Assembly (NCBI GenBank): GCA_002428965.1
Contig: DIYI01000014.1
Location: 1 to 47,540 of the forward strand
Source of the DNA: Jejuia sp. UBA6058
GTDB lineage: Bacteria > Bacteroidota > Bacteroidia > Flavobacteriales > Flavobacteriaceae
Length of the DNA: 47,540 bases
Reading direction: 5' to 3'
Part shown: one piece after another, positions 27,456 through 35,651 of the stretch
How positions within the stretch are numbered: position 1 is the stretch's first letter
Layout of the letters: every line of letters begins with the position of its first letter
The notes under the pieces: model-generated
Seen by the model: only the letters and a program-made list of their open reading frames with translations
The model's database searches: none
Told to the model about the DNA's origin: nothing
Translations under genes and position numbers: made by a program

Positions 27456-28160
27456 ATGGATGTTAAAAAAACAGTATTAATAACCGGAGCGAATAGAGGT
27501 TTAGGATTAGGTTTCGTAAGGTATTATCTTGCCAAAGATTGGACAGTTTTTGCTTGTGTAAGAAGTGAAAAAAAGTCCTTGGAGTTAAGATCTTTGTTCA
27601 ATGAATATCCAAATAATTTAGTGATTGAACCATTGGATGTTTCGGATGCAAATTCCATCGATGCGTTTTCAGTCAAATTAAAAGAATATAGTATTCTATT
27701 TGATTTAGTAATTAATAATGCAGGGGTTTTTACAGAAGAAAATTTAGGTGATTGGAAAATCGCTACTTTCGAAAACACCTTTAAAGTAAATACTTTTGGC
27801 GTTGCATTGTTTTCTCAAGTCATATTACCCTTCATAAATTCATCAGGAAAGCTAGTTAATATATCATCTGGGTTAGGTTCAATTGAGAATATTATAAATC
27901 CAGAAACGGGCTTTGAAGCTTATGCTATGAGTAAAGCAGCTCTAAATATGTTTACAAAACGTTTGGCTTCTAAAAGCGAAACAAAAGATATAGTTGTGGT
28001 GGCTTTAAGTCCTGGCTGGGTGCAAACCGATATGGGAGGTAAAGATGCACCATTAACAATTCCCGAAGCTATTGGCAAAATGGGGGTTGTTATAGAACAG
28101 CTGACTTCTATACATTCTGGTAAATTTCTTTCCGAGGAAGGAGATCAACTGCCATGGTAG
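27456..28160 (+). CDS. SDR-family oxidoreductase (C-factor-like)
   Basis: A 234-residue cytosolic short-chain dehydrogenase. TGANRGLG (10-17) binds the cofactor, INNAG (86-90) is the structural motif, and the catalytic set is S137/S138 with Y156 and K160 (YAMSK). The tail ends GDQLPW. It resembles the C-factor/CsgA group of SDRs, but whether it has any signalling role cannot be judged. It begins 1 nt after the DUF389 gene. It is a paralogue of the exported SDR at 32581, with the same G-x-GLG-x spacing, SPGWVQTDMGG versus TPGGVKTDMNP, and a shared Pro-Trp ending. Confidence 0.86.
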   Translation: MDVKKTVLITGANRGLGLGFVRYYLAKDWTVFACVRSEKKSLELRSLFNEYPNNLVIEPLDVSDANSIDAFSVKLKEYSILFDLVINNAGVFTEENLGDWKIATFENTFKVNTFGVALFSQVILPFINSSGKLVNISSGLGSIENIINPETGFEAYAMSKAALNMFTKRLASKSETKDIVVVALSPGWVQTDMGGKDAPLTIPEAIGKMGVVIEQLTSIHSGKFLSEEGDQLPW

Positions 28161-28203
28161 TTTTAAACTGTCATTTTGATTAAAATCTACAATATTTTTG
28201 TAG

Positions 28204-28211
28204 TATATTTG
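28204..28211 (+). promoter_or_regulatory. -7 box of the GH105-propeller gene
   Basis: TATATTTG matches the consensus exactly, 43 nt before the ATG. A small inverted repeat CTACAA/TTGTAG (28187-28192 / 28198-28203) abuts it upstream. The nearest usable TTG is at 28176-28178 (25-nt spacing, long), so the promoter may need an activator. Confidence 0.55.
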
Positions 28212-28235
28212 AAAAATACAATCGATTGTATTTTT
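28212..28235. promoter_or_regulatory. 24-nt perfect palindrome, probable operator
   Basis: Twelve bases (28212-28223) are followed by their exact reverse complement (28224-28235); the core is ACAATCGATTGT. It begins one base after the -7 box, so it covers the expected transcription start, a usual repressor position. The even symmetry with a central CG flanked by AAT/ATT resembles LacI/GalR-type operators. No LacI-family gene is in the window. Confidence 0.65.
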
Positions 28236-28254
28236 AATTTTTCAACTAAACGCG

Positions 28255-30699
28255 ATGTCAACACTAACTAAATTTTGTCTTATTTCTTTGTTATCTATTT
28301 GTTTATCATGTAAATCAAAACAAGGTTTATATGTTGAAAATATTTCAACAAATTTCACTGAAATTCCTAACCCAAAAGCGGTTCTAAAATTAACCGAAAA
28401 AGTTGCCAACTGGCAGATAGAGACTTTTGAGGATATGGGGAAATACCGAGCCTTACCGGCACCCGAGAATAGAAAAAAATGGCATACAAGAAATAGGCAT
28501 CATGATTTAGAGTGGACTTGTGCCACATTGTATTCTGGAATGTTTGAGCTAACAAAAGTTTCCCATTATCCTAAATATATCAACTGGCTTGCTGAAATTG
28601 GAGATAAGCACAAATGGAAATTACACAAAAGGGTTTACCATGCGGATGACCACGCTGTTGGACAATTTTATCTAAGTTTAAAACAGCATATACGGTTTAA
28701 GAGGCAAGTTGCATTGGAACCAATAAAATCTCGTTTCGATTCTATAATGAATAGTGAAAAAGGGAAAGAGTACCAATGGGATTGGAGCGATGCGCTTTTT
28801 ATGGCGCCACCAGTATGGGCACGATTAGCAAAGGTAACTAAAGATAGTACATATCTTGAGTATATGGATAAGCAATATCGTATGACATACGATGAATTAT
28901 GGGATGCCGAAGAACAGTTGTTCTTTCGCGATAAATCTTATTTTGACAAGCAGGAAAAAAATGGAAAGAAGATTTTTTGGTCTAGGGGAAATGGTTGGGT
29001 TTTTGGAGGACTCGCCTTAATGCTACCTGATTTACCAAAAGACTGGAAGGGTAAAGCCTTTTACGAAGGGTTATTTGTTAAAATGGCAAATACTCTAGTA
29101 AAGACCCAAAGAGAAGATGGAACATGGTCTGCTGGTTTACTAGGGGGCTTAGATGTTTACCAAAATGTTGAGACCAGTGGAACATCTTTTTTCGCCTTCG
29201 GTATTGCATGGGGTATTAATAATGGGTTGTTAGATAGAGAAACATACGAGCCCGTTCTTTTTAAAGCGTGGAATGCCCTAACCAAATGTGTTAACGATGA
29301 TGGTATGCTTGGTTACGTACAACCGGTGGGTGCGGCTCCCGGAGAAAGTTTTAAAGACTATACACAAGTTTATGGCATAGGTGCGTTTTTGGCGGCTGGC
29401 TCTGAGATTTACACCTATCTTAACAACTTTCACCCGTTGGCAAGAGATAGTAAATATCAAACTTTTATGGAAGATGGCGGTTGGTGCTGGTATCAAGATC
29501 CTAGGGCAATTATTAGTAATAATAAACTACTTATTGGTGGGTTGAGCGGACAAAGTGGTGATGTGCGCTTAGGTGTTTATGATCTAAAAACTGAAAGAAA
29601 TGATAGTACACTAACGCTTCATAAAGATTTTGAAAGAGATGATCATGATGTGCCAGCTTTATATAAAAGACCTGATAATAGCGTTCTTGCGGTTTGGGCA
29701 AAACATGGCAAGGAAAAAATGCACCATTATAATATTTCATCTTCTTCCGATTACACTCTTTGGGGAAATCCAATGCAATATGAATATACCTATGAAGATA
29801 AAAGAGGGGTTACTTATATGAATTTGTATTACCTTAAGGATGAAGGGAAGTTGTATAATTTCTTCAGAAGTGGAGATACTTTTAATCCCTCTTTTATAAC
29901 TTCAGAAGACCATGGTGAAACATGGGGAAATCATACCCATTTGATCGCAAGTGATATTGGAGGCAGACAAAGACCTTATGCGCGCTATTACCAAATTGAT
30001 GTTAATACAATTGGGATTTCATATACCGACGGACATCCACGAAATTACGGAAATAACTTGTTTTATGTAGAATACAAAAACAATGGATTTTATAAAGTGG
30101 ATGGTTCTAAAATTAAGGATTTATCCGAAGGTGCTATGTCTGCATCTGAAGGTGAAAAGTTGTACGTCGGAAGTAGTACTAAGGAGAAACCACTAATAAA
30201 TGAGAGCGTTCCTAATAGTGCTTGGACCTGCGCAATGGGTAAAGACGAAAAGAATAATCCATATATTGGTTATTCGGTTTACATAAACGATAGAGACCAC
30301 CGATATAGAATAGTCTCATGGGATGGTGATACATGGAATGATAGGGAGATTGCGTATGCAGGGAAATGTTTGTACAAAGTGGAGAGCAGTTACACGGGGC
30401 TAATGGCTTTCGATCCTGATAATCCTTCAAAAGTGTATATTTCAACAGATGTAGACCCGTCCACTGGAGAAGATTTAGGTGGAGTTCATGAGATTTATGA
30501 GGCTAGTATTAGTGCTAAAGATGATATAAATACTATCCAATGGAAAGCTATAACCTCTAATTCGAATTACCGAAATATAAGACCGATAGTGGTTGCTGAT
30601 GAAGGTTACAAAGTATTGCTATGGTTGAATGGCCCATGGTATCATTTTCAAGATTATGATTCTAATGTGCAAGGTATCATTCTTGAAAAACCTGAATAA
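28255..30699 (+). CDS. lipoprotein fusing GH105-like hydrolase and BNR/PL25-like beta-propeller
   Basis: An 814-residue two-domain carbohydrate enzyme. The signal LISLLSICLSC has a lipid Cys near residue 19 and no acidic export motif after it, which suggests a periplasmic or inner-leaflet position. Residues about 40-400 are a GH88/GH105 (alpha/alpha)6 barrel: HAVGQFYLSL, WDWSDALFMAPPVWA (D179 the likely catalytic Asp, D176 nearby) and WSRGNGWVFGGL. Such enzymes remove an unsaturated uronic acid from lyase products. Residues about 415-814 resemble the BNR_4 propeller shared by PL24/PL25 lyases and GH145: GGWCWYQDPRAI, DDHDVPAL (H464), WAKHGKEKMHHY (H484, H490), VTYMNLYYL (Y521), FFRSG (R538). 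Substrate is inferred as a rhamnose-uronate glycan such as ulvan or a plant side chain. It is convergent with the TPR-LuxR gene. Confidence 0.82.
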   Translation: MSTLTKFCLISLLSICLSCKSKQGLYVENISTNFTEIPNPKAVLKLTEKVANWQIETFEDMGKYRALPAPENRKKWHTRNRHHDLEWTCATLYSGMFELTKVSHYPKYINWLAEIGDKHKWKLHKRVYHADDHAVGQFYLSLKQHIRFKRQVALEPIKSRFDSIMNSEKGKEYQWDWSDALFMAPPVWARLAKVTKDSTYLEYMDKQYRMTYDELWDAEEQLFFRDKSYFDKQEKNGKKIFWSRGNGWVFGGLALMLPDLPKDWKGKAFYEGLFVKMANTLVKTQREDGTWSAGLLGGLDVYQNVETSGTSFFAFGIAWGINNGLLDRETYEPVLFKAWNALTKCVNDDGMLGYVQPVGAAPGESFKDYTQVYGIGAFLAAGSEIYTYLNNFHPLARDSKYQTFMEDGGWCWYQDPRAIISNNKLLIGGLSGQSGDVRLGVYDLKTERNDSTLTLHKDFERDDHDVPALYKRPDNSVLAVWAKHGKEKMHHYNISSSSDYTLWGNPMQYEYTYEDKRGVTYMNLYYLKDEGKLYNFFRSGDTFNPSFITSEDHGETWGNHTHLIASDIGGRQRPYARYYQIDVNTIGISYTDGHPRNYGNNLFYVEYKNNGFYKVDGSKIKDLSEGAMSASEGEKLYVGSSTKEKPLINESVPNSAWTCAMGKDEKNNPYIGYSVYINDRDHRYRIVSWDGDTWNDREIAYAGKCLYKVESSYTGLMAFDPDNPSKVYISTDVDPSTGEDLGGVHEIYEASISAKDDINTIQWKAITSNSNYRNIRPIVVADEGYKVLLWLNGPWYHFQDYDSNVQGIILEKPE

Positions 30700-30704
30700 T
30701 TTTA

Positions 30705-32294
30705 CTAAATCGTTGATATTACATCAAAAAGGTCTTCCTCTTTTTTTAAACTCATTTTCTTTCGAAGCCGATATCTTGAGGTGTTTACGCTTAAGGGAGA
30801 AATACCTAAAAGTTGAGAAATTTCTTTACTGGAAAAATTAAGTTTGATAAGCGCACAAAGTCTTCTGTCTCTTCTCGTCAGCTCTGGAAATTTATCTGAT
30901 AAACCCTTGTAAAAATGTTTGTTAACCGACGTAAACCGAGCATTAAACTCTTTCCAATCAAAATTTTTATTAATTTTTATTTTGGTAAGTATGGCCTTTA
31001 TGTCATTATCGTTACTATAATTATTGGCTTTGAGAGTATCTTTAATTTCTAGAATGAGTGCATCCTTCTGTATCAATTGAAGTGCAGAACTGGTTAGTTC
31101 TCTGTTTTTCAAAGCAAATATTTCATCATTTTTTTCTCTGTTTAGTTTTTGTCTTTTCAAAAACTCTGTTTTTTCAGATTTCCTACGTTTGTATAGGTAC
31201 AACATTGAAATTCCAGATATAAGTATCAATGATATAAACGAAACCGTTAAGGCTATATTTCTAAAGAAAAGTGTTGTTTGCTGTTGTTCTAATCTGTTTA
31301 GTTTAGCGACCTCAAGGTCTTTTTTTTGCCGTTCGGTTTCTATCCTGAACGCGTCTTTTATTTCTAGGATATCGATGTTGGTATTGCTTCTAATTCCAAA
31401 AAAAGACTCAGTCAAATCCTTGGAGATCTGTAAGTTAACAAAAGCCTTGTCTTTTTTATTGGTTTTAAAGTACAAGTCTCCTAATTTTTGATATAAATTT
31501 GGAACGAAGTTAGAGTGACTTCGATATTTTTTTGAGTATTCTATAGCCTTCAGATAATAATATTCTGCTTTTATATAGTCATCTTTTTTAAAGTAGGTAT
31601 CGCCAAGGAATGAATAAAATATAACCAGATATGATGGTTGGTTATTAATGAAGTATTCTTCATTGGCAATAAGAAGACCAAGTGCTTTGTCATATTTTCC
31701 AAGGTGATAATAAAGATAGCTCTGTTTCGCTTCTATGATCGACAATTCGGTTTTAGATGTTTTTTGATAAATATTGAAACAGCTATCTAAATATTTTTGA
31801 GCTAAACCGTAATTTCCTAGTTCAATATTATGGCTGGCCATTATTTGATAGGTTTCATTTAGCTTTAAAAGTTGTTTTTCTTTTGAAGTATTAAGGCGCC
31901 TCGCTACATCTAAGGAGAGCTTAAAATATTTTTCTGCCTTTTCCTCTCTTCGAAAAATGCTGTATAGTGTTCCTAACTTTCTGTAGATATTTGTCAAATA
32001 AGTGCTATCTGATATGGCATCGGAATATATAAGAGCTTCCCAATATCCATCATAGGATTGCGAGTAATTTCCAATAGCTGAATATCTGTTCGATATTTCA
32101 ATTATTGAATTTATAGCTCCAATCGTATCACCTTCTTTTAATTTATTGATTTTATCCTTTTGAAATTGTGAAAAAATGATATCCGAATCGATAAATTCAG
32201 AGTTTTGTACTTCTGATGTATAAATGTTGTTTTGCCCTTGAAAATAACTAGGATAAATTAAAAGGTATAAGAAGAGAATTAGGATTGGTCTCAT
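30705..32294 (-). CDS. TPR-containing membrane regulator with LuxR-type output
   Basis: A 529-residue membrane-bound transcription regulator of a kind common in Bacteroidota. It starts with a signal-like segment (MRPILILFLYLLIYPSYFQG), followed by about 270 residues of TPR repeats in the periplasm (SYLYYHLGKYDKALGLL, YYLKAIEYSKKY, LYQKLGDLYFKTNKKDKAFV). One membrane segment follows (NIALTVSFISLILISGISMLYLY), then a cytosolic coiled coil. The C-terminal helix-turn-helix has LTRRDRRLCALIKLNFSSKE and LGISPLSVNTSRYRLRKKM. The frame opens upstream to a TTG at 32315, but the ATG at 32294 places the signal at the N terminus. It ends 5 nt from the convergent carbohydrate enzyme and is a candidate regulator of it. 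Confidence 0.85.
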   Translation of the reverse strand: MRPILILFLYLLIYPSYFQGQNNIYTSEVQNSEFIDSDIIFSQFQKDKINKLKEGDTIGAINSIIEISNRYSAIGNYSQSYDGYWEALIYSDAISDSTYLTNIYRKLGTLYSIFRREEKAEKYFKLSLDVARRLNTSKEKQLLKLNETYQIMASHNIELGNYGLAQKYLDSCFNIYQKTSKTELSIIEAKQSYLYYHLGKYDKALGLLIANEEYFINNQPSYLVIFYSFLGDTYFKKDDYIKAEYYYLKAIEYSKKYRSHSNFVPNLYQKLGDLYFKTNKKDKAFVNLQISKDLTESFFGIRSNTNIDILEIKDAFRIETERQKKDLEVAKLNRLEQQQTTLFFRNIALTVSFISLILISGISMLYLYKRRKSEKTEFLKRQKLNREKNDEIFALKNRELTSSALQLIQKDALILEIKDTLKANNYSNDNDIKAILTKIKINKNFDWKEFNARFTSVNKHFYKGLSDKFPELTRRDRRLCALIKLNFSSKEISQLLGISPLSVNTSRYRLRKKMSLKKEEDLFDVISTI

Positions 32295-32318
32295 TTTGAA
32301 TTTGTAATAGACCAATAA

Positions 32319-32332
32319 AAGTATGCATACTT
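32319..32332. promoter_or_regulatory. 14-nt palindrome upstream of TPR-LuxR gene
   Basis: AAGTATGCATACTT is a perfect palindrome 25 nt before the regulator's ATG. The position would allow autoregulation. A 14-nt palindrome in AT-rich DNA can also arise by chance. Confidence 0.4.
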
Positions 32333-32450
32333 AGGTGAAATTGAAAATAACGTAATTTTAAATATTTTTTAAATATATATAAATCAATATGTTATAAAAT
32401 TTTAAATCAATTTTGTCTATATAGTTTCTATTAATTTTTATATGTTGTCT

Positions 32451-32477
32451 ATAGCAAAACTATACAATTTTTGCTAT
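32451..32477. repeat. inverted repeat in the 32333-32580 control region
   Basis: ATAGCAAAA (32451-32459) and TTTTGCTAT (32469-32477) are perfect 9-bp arms around a 9-nt centre. The nearby sequence TTGTCTATA occurs twice (about 32413-32421 and 32445-32453). This AT-rich stretch of almost 250 bases between the divergent TPR-LuxR and SDR genes holds no reading frame and no clear TAnnTTTG box; I read it as a control region. Confidence 0.45.
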
Positions 32478-32580
32478 TTTAAAAATTTTAATAGGCAAAT
32501 TTGTGTTGGTTTTAAGTGGTTCATTAATTAAAGTTCTTCTAAATCAAAAATTAATATCAACTATCTAAAGTAAAATAATC

Positions 32581-33387
32581 ATGTTCAAATTTAATAGCGG
32601 CAATTTTAAATTGATATTCCTAGGTTTAGCTATTTTGTTAAGTCTTCATTCCTTTGGAATTTCAGGTAAGGATAAATTCAAGTCAGAAAAACCCGAAATC
32701 AAAACAGCCATCGTTACAGGTTCTAATAGAGGTATGGGATTAGGTTGGGTTGAACATTTTTTAAATGAAGGCTACAGAGTTATTGCCACGGCACGTAAAC
32801 CTGAAAAAGCGACAGATCTTATCACTCTGAAGAAGAAATATAAAAAGCAACTTTTAATTGAAAAACTTGATGTTACTAGTGAAGAAGATATGTCCGCTTT
32901 AACAGCAACATTAAAGAAAAAGAAAATTAAAATTGATATTGCGATTAGTAATGCTGGTGTAACAGTTCTTGAAGACTTTGGAAATTGGACCGCAGATGGA
33001 ATTTTAATGAACTTTAAGGTGAATACTATGGGAAGCGCACTGTTTGCACAAGCTATAGGGCCATATCTCAATGATGGCGCAACCTTAGTGAATTTATCTT
33101 CTGGTGCTGGTAGTATAAAATATCAAAAAAGAAGTAGTGATTTGGACGCATACCGTATAAGTAAAGCAGGGGTAAATATGTTAACCAGAAATTTATCTGC
33201 AAGATTTGAAGATCGCAATATTATTGTGGTTTCCATAACTCCTGGAGGTGTTAAAACGGACATGAACCCTAATGGGAAATTATCGGTTTCTGAGGCTATT
33301 CCTATTATGTACGACACCATATCAAAGCTTACCATGGAAAACAGCGGAACTTTCATTAATAACAAAGGTAAAGTGATGCCTTGGTAG
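32581..33387 (+). CDS. SDR-family oxidoreductase with N-terminal export signal
   Basis: A 268-residue short-chain dehydrogenase preceded by an extra 35-40 residues: basic start, then FKLIFLGLAILLSLHSFGISG, which reads as a Sec signal or membrane anchor. The SDR body is intact, with TGSNRGMG (46-53), SNAG (123-126), SSGAG, and Y191/K195 (YRISK). No in-frame ATG allows a start after the hydrophobic segment and before the TG motif, so the extension looks real. SDRs need NAD(P), which is normally absent from the periplasm, so export is odd. There is no twin-arginine motif. It is a paralogue of the cytosolic SDR at 27456. Confidence 0.82.
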   Translation: MFKFNSGNFKLIFLGLAILLSLHSFGISGKDKFKSEKPEIKTAIVTGSNRGMGLGWVEHFLNEGYRVIATARKPEKATDLITLKKKYKKQLLIEKLDVTSEEDMSALTATLKKKKIKIDIAISNAGVTVLEDFGNWTADGILMNFKVNTMGSALFAQAIGPYLNDGATLVNLSSGAGSIKYQKRSSDLDAYRISKAGVNMLTRNLSARFEDRNIIVVSITPGGVKTDMNPNGKLSVSEAIPIMYDTISKLTMENSGTFINNKGKVMPW

Positions 33388-33490
33388 TTTGCTGTAGTTC
33401 ATATCTTATTCATATTCAAATATTAAGAACGTTTTTATTAGATAAAAATGAAAGGGTTTATGAGACCAGATTAAACCTAAATTCTAAAAA

Positions 33491-34759
33491 ATGATAAAAA
33501 AACTATTAAAAAAAGCTTCTGAAATTGAAGCGCACGAAATAAAGGCGACAACACTTTCTTTTTTGTTTGTTCTCATTTTAATGCTGGCCTATTACATTTT
33601 ACGACCTGTGAGAGACGCTATGGCAAGTGATTGGTCCGATGCTGAGGTAAGTCAACTGTGGACTCTGAATTTCTTTATAAGTACAGGAGTTGTGGCGCTT
33701 TACGGTATCGCGGTTTCAAAACTAAATTTCAAGCTACTGGTTCCCAGTGTTTATTGCTTTTTTGCTGTTACTTTTGTCCTGTTTTACTCGTTTATGTCTT
33801 CCATTGAAGATAGCACTTTGGTAGATAAGTGTTTCTACCTGTGGTTAAGCGTTTTTGCAATGTTTCACCTTTCTGTATTTTGGAGTTTTATGTCTGATAT
33901 TTTTAATAAAGATCAGGCGAGACGTTTGTTTGCAACCATTGCGGCAGGTGCAAGTGCGGGGGCTTTACTTGGTCCAATGGTACCAACGTTATTTGCTGGA
34001 ATTGGAACAGACAACTTAATTTTAGTTGCAGCTATACTGTTGCTAATTCCTATTCCGATTATATTGACATTAACCAAACTTAAGTCAAGTGAATTAAAAA
34101 ATGTTGATGAGAGTACCGATAAAAGCAAGTATAAGATTGGAGGGGATCCTTTTGCTGGGTTTAAATATTTTATAACCAATCCTTATCTGTTGGCGATAGG
34201 CATATTCATTTTACTATACACCGTGATAAGCACTTTTGTGTACTTTGAACAGAAGAATTTACTAGCCGATTATGACAGAGCTGCCCGAACTCAAATTTTA
34301 GGAGGAATAGATTGGATTGTAAACGTATTGACATTTACCGTGGCCTTTTTTGCGACCTCAAGAATTGTAAAGAAGATTGGTATGGGCTTTACACTTGCTT
34401 TAATGCCAATTGCAGTATGTGCTGGTATTTTAATTTTGGCATTTGCACCAATTATAACAGTGCTTTTAATTCTTCAAGTGGCACGTAGAGCAGGTAATTA
34501 TGCTGTAACAAAACCTGCACGTGAAATGCTTTTTACTGAAGTCGACAAGGAACCGCGATTTAAAGCAAAACCAGTTATTGATGTTGTTGTATATCGCGGT
34601 GGCGATATGACGACTGCATGGATTTTTACAGGTTTAACTGAAGGATTAGGGCTAGGATTTACAGCAGTAGGAGTTGTAGGAGCTAGTATAGCCGCTGTTT
34701 GGGCTGGGGTGGGACTTTGGATGGGTAAACTGTACAACCGTAAAAAGTCAGAAGTATAA
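33491..34759 (+). CDS. nucleotide-translocase-like (NTT/Npt) major facilitator
   Basis: A 422-residue inner-membrane protein with about 11-12 hydrophobic segments. The N-terminal motif AYYILRPVRDAMAS, followed by LWTLNFFISTGVVALYG and later WSFMSDIFNKDQARRLFATIAAGASAGALLGP, is the pattern of the ATP/ADP-translocase-like group annotated as NTP/NDP exchange transporters in free-living bacteria. AVTKPAREMLFTEVDKEPRFKAKPVIDVVVYRGGD near the C terminus is another conserved block of the group. Its real substrate in free-living bacteria is unknown. It follows the exported SDR by 103 nt and precedes the ThuA gene by 73 nt. Confidence 0.75.
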   Translation: MIKKLLKKASEIEAHEIKATTLSFLFVLILMLAYYILRPVRDAMASDWSDAEVSQLWTLNFFISTGVVALYGIAVSKLNFKLLVPSVYCFFAVTFVLFYSFMSSIEDSTLVDKCFYLWLSVFAMFHLSVFWSFMSDIFNKDQARRLFATIAAGASAGALLGPMVPTLFAGIGTDNLILVAAILLLIPIPIILTLTKLKSSELKNVDESTDKSKYKIGGDPFAGFKYFITNPYLLAIGIFILLYTVISTFVYFEQKNLLADYDRAARTQILGGIDWIVNVLTFTVAFFATSRIVKKIGMGFTLALMPIAVCAGILILAFAPIITVLLILQVARRAGNYAVTKPAREMLFTEVDKEPRFKAKPVIDVVVYRGGDMTTAWIFTGLTEGLGLGFTAVGVVGASIAAVWAGVGLWMGKLYNRKKSEV

Positions 34760-34832
34760 ATTAGATTTAAAACAAAAATTAAGGCTTGCTTATGGCAACC
34801 TATTACAACTTTTATTAAACAAAATTCAAATT

Positions 34833-35591
34833 ATGATTTTCAAAATAGCATTTCAAAATAAAAATAGATTCAGCACAATATTCGCTTTCATTCCATTATT
34901 CATGCTAGTGCTGGCGTTTCAGCCCTTATCGGCTCAAAAAGAAACTTTCGTGTTGGTGGTTCGTGGAGGACACCCATATGACACACCAGACTTTGAAAAT
35001 ATGTGTGAAAATTTGGATGGAGTAAAAGTAGATTTAGTATTAGATGCGCATTTTAAATCCATGAAAAAAGAGAAAATCAAAGAGAAATATGACGCAATTC
35101 TATTTTTGAATCAGAATAAGTATTATGAAGAATCGAAACGAACCAAGCAGTTATATGTGGATTTGACGAATGAAGGGGTTGGGATGGTATTTTTGCATTT
35201 TACATTGTCTTCCCAACCAAACTGGGATGAATATCATGAAATAGTCGGAGGAAAATGGTTCTTAGGAAAATTCACGCCTGAAAAAGAAAAAAGATCAACC
35301 TATTTTATTGATAGAATTGTAGATGTAAAAGTAGCTGATAAAAAACACCCTGTTACGAAAGGAATTAAAAATTTCACATTGACCGATGTGTTTTACGGCA
35401 ATATTTATCTAAGAGATGGTGTGCATGTGTTGTTGGATTCTGATACTGATGATTTGGCACCAATCGCATGGACACAAGAATATAATAAATCAAAAGTGGT
35501 TTATATTATACCTGGGTTCTCTAAAAAGGCTTTTGGCGATCAAAATTATAAAAAGTTAGTTTCAAACGCTTTAAAGTATGTAGGGAAGTAA
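34833..35591 (+). CDS. secreted ThuA-domain protein
   Basis: A 252-residue protein with a signal peptide (IFAFIPLFMLVLAFQPLSAQ) and a ThuA (trehalose utilization/glutamine-amidotransferase-like) fold. FVLVVRGGHPYDTPDFENM is the first strand and motif, YDAILFLNQN the second, and EGVGMVFLHFTLSSQPNWDEYHEIVGGKW the typical ThuA core. DVKVADKKHPVTKGIKNFTLTDVFYGNIY and the C-terminal KVVYIIPGFSKKAFGDQNY end the domain. ThuA domains in Bacteroidota accompany carbohydrate catabolism, often beside oxidoreductases, but their reaction is not settled. It follows the transporter by 73 nt. Confidence 0.82.
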   Translation: MIFKIAFQNKNRFSTIFAFIPLFMLVLAFQPLSAQKETFVLVVRGGHPYDTPDFENMCENLDGVKVDLVLDAHFKSMKKEKIKEKYDAILFLNQNKYYEESKRTKQLYVDLTNEGVGMVFLHFTLSSQPNWDEYHEIVGGKWFLGKFTPEKEKRSTYFIDRIVDVKVADKKHPVTKGIKNFTLTDVFYGNIYLRDGVHVLLDSDTDDLAPIAWTQEYNKSKVVYIIPGFSKKAFGDQNYKKLVSNALKYVGK

Positions 35592-35613
35592 TAGATATAA
35601 TATAATTTATTTT

Positions 35614-35651
35614 GAAAATCTTTAGTGATTCATGAATTGCTAAAGGTTTTC
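35614..35651. terminator. bidirectional terminator between ThuA gene and mlaF
   Basis: GAAAATCTTTAG (35614-35625) pairs with CTAAAGGTTTTC (35640-35651), with one T-G wobble. The right arm overlaps the TAG stop of the minus-strand ABC gene. Flanking sequence is T-rich on both strands. Confidence 0.65.

Noticed and set aside
32581..32700. Frame error creating a false N-terminal extension on the SDR
   Set aside because: The frame is continuous and the hydrophobic segment has normal signal-peptide shape; no alternative in-frame start exists after it, so the extension is kept as real.
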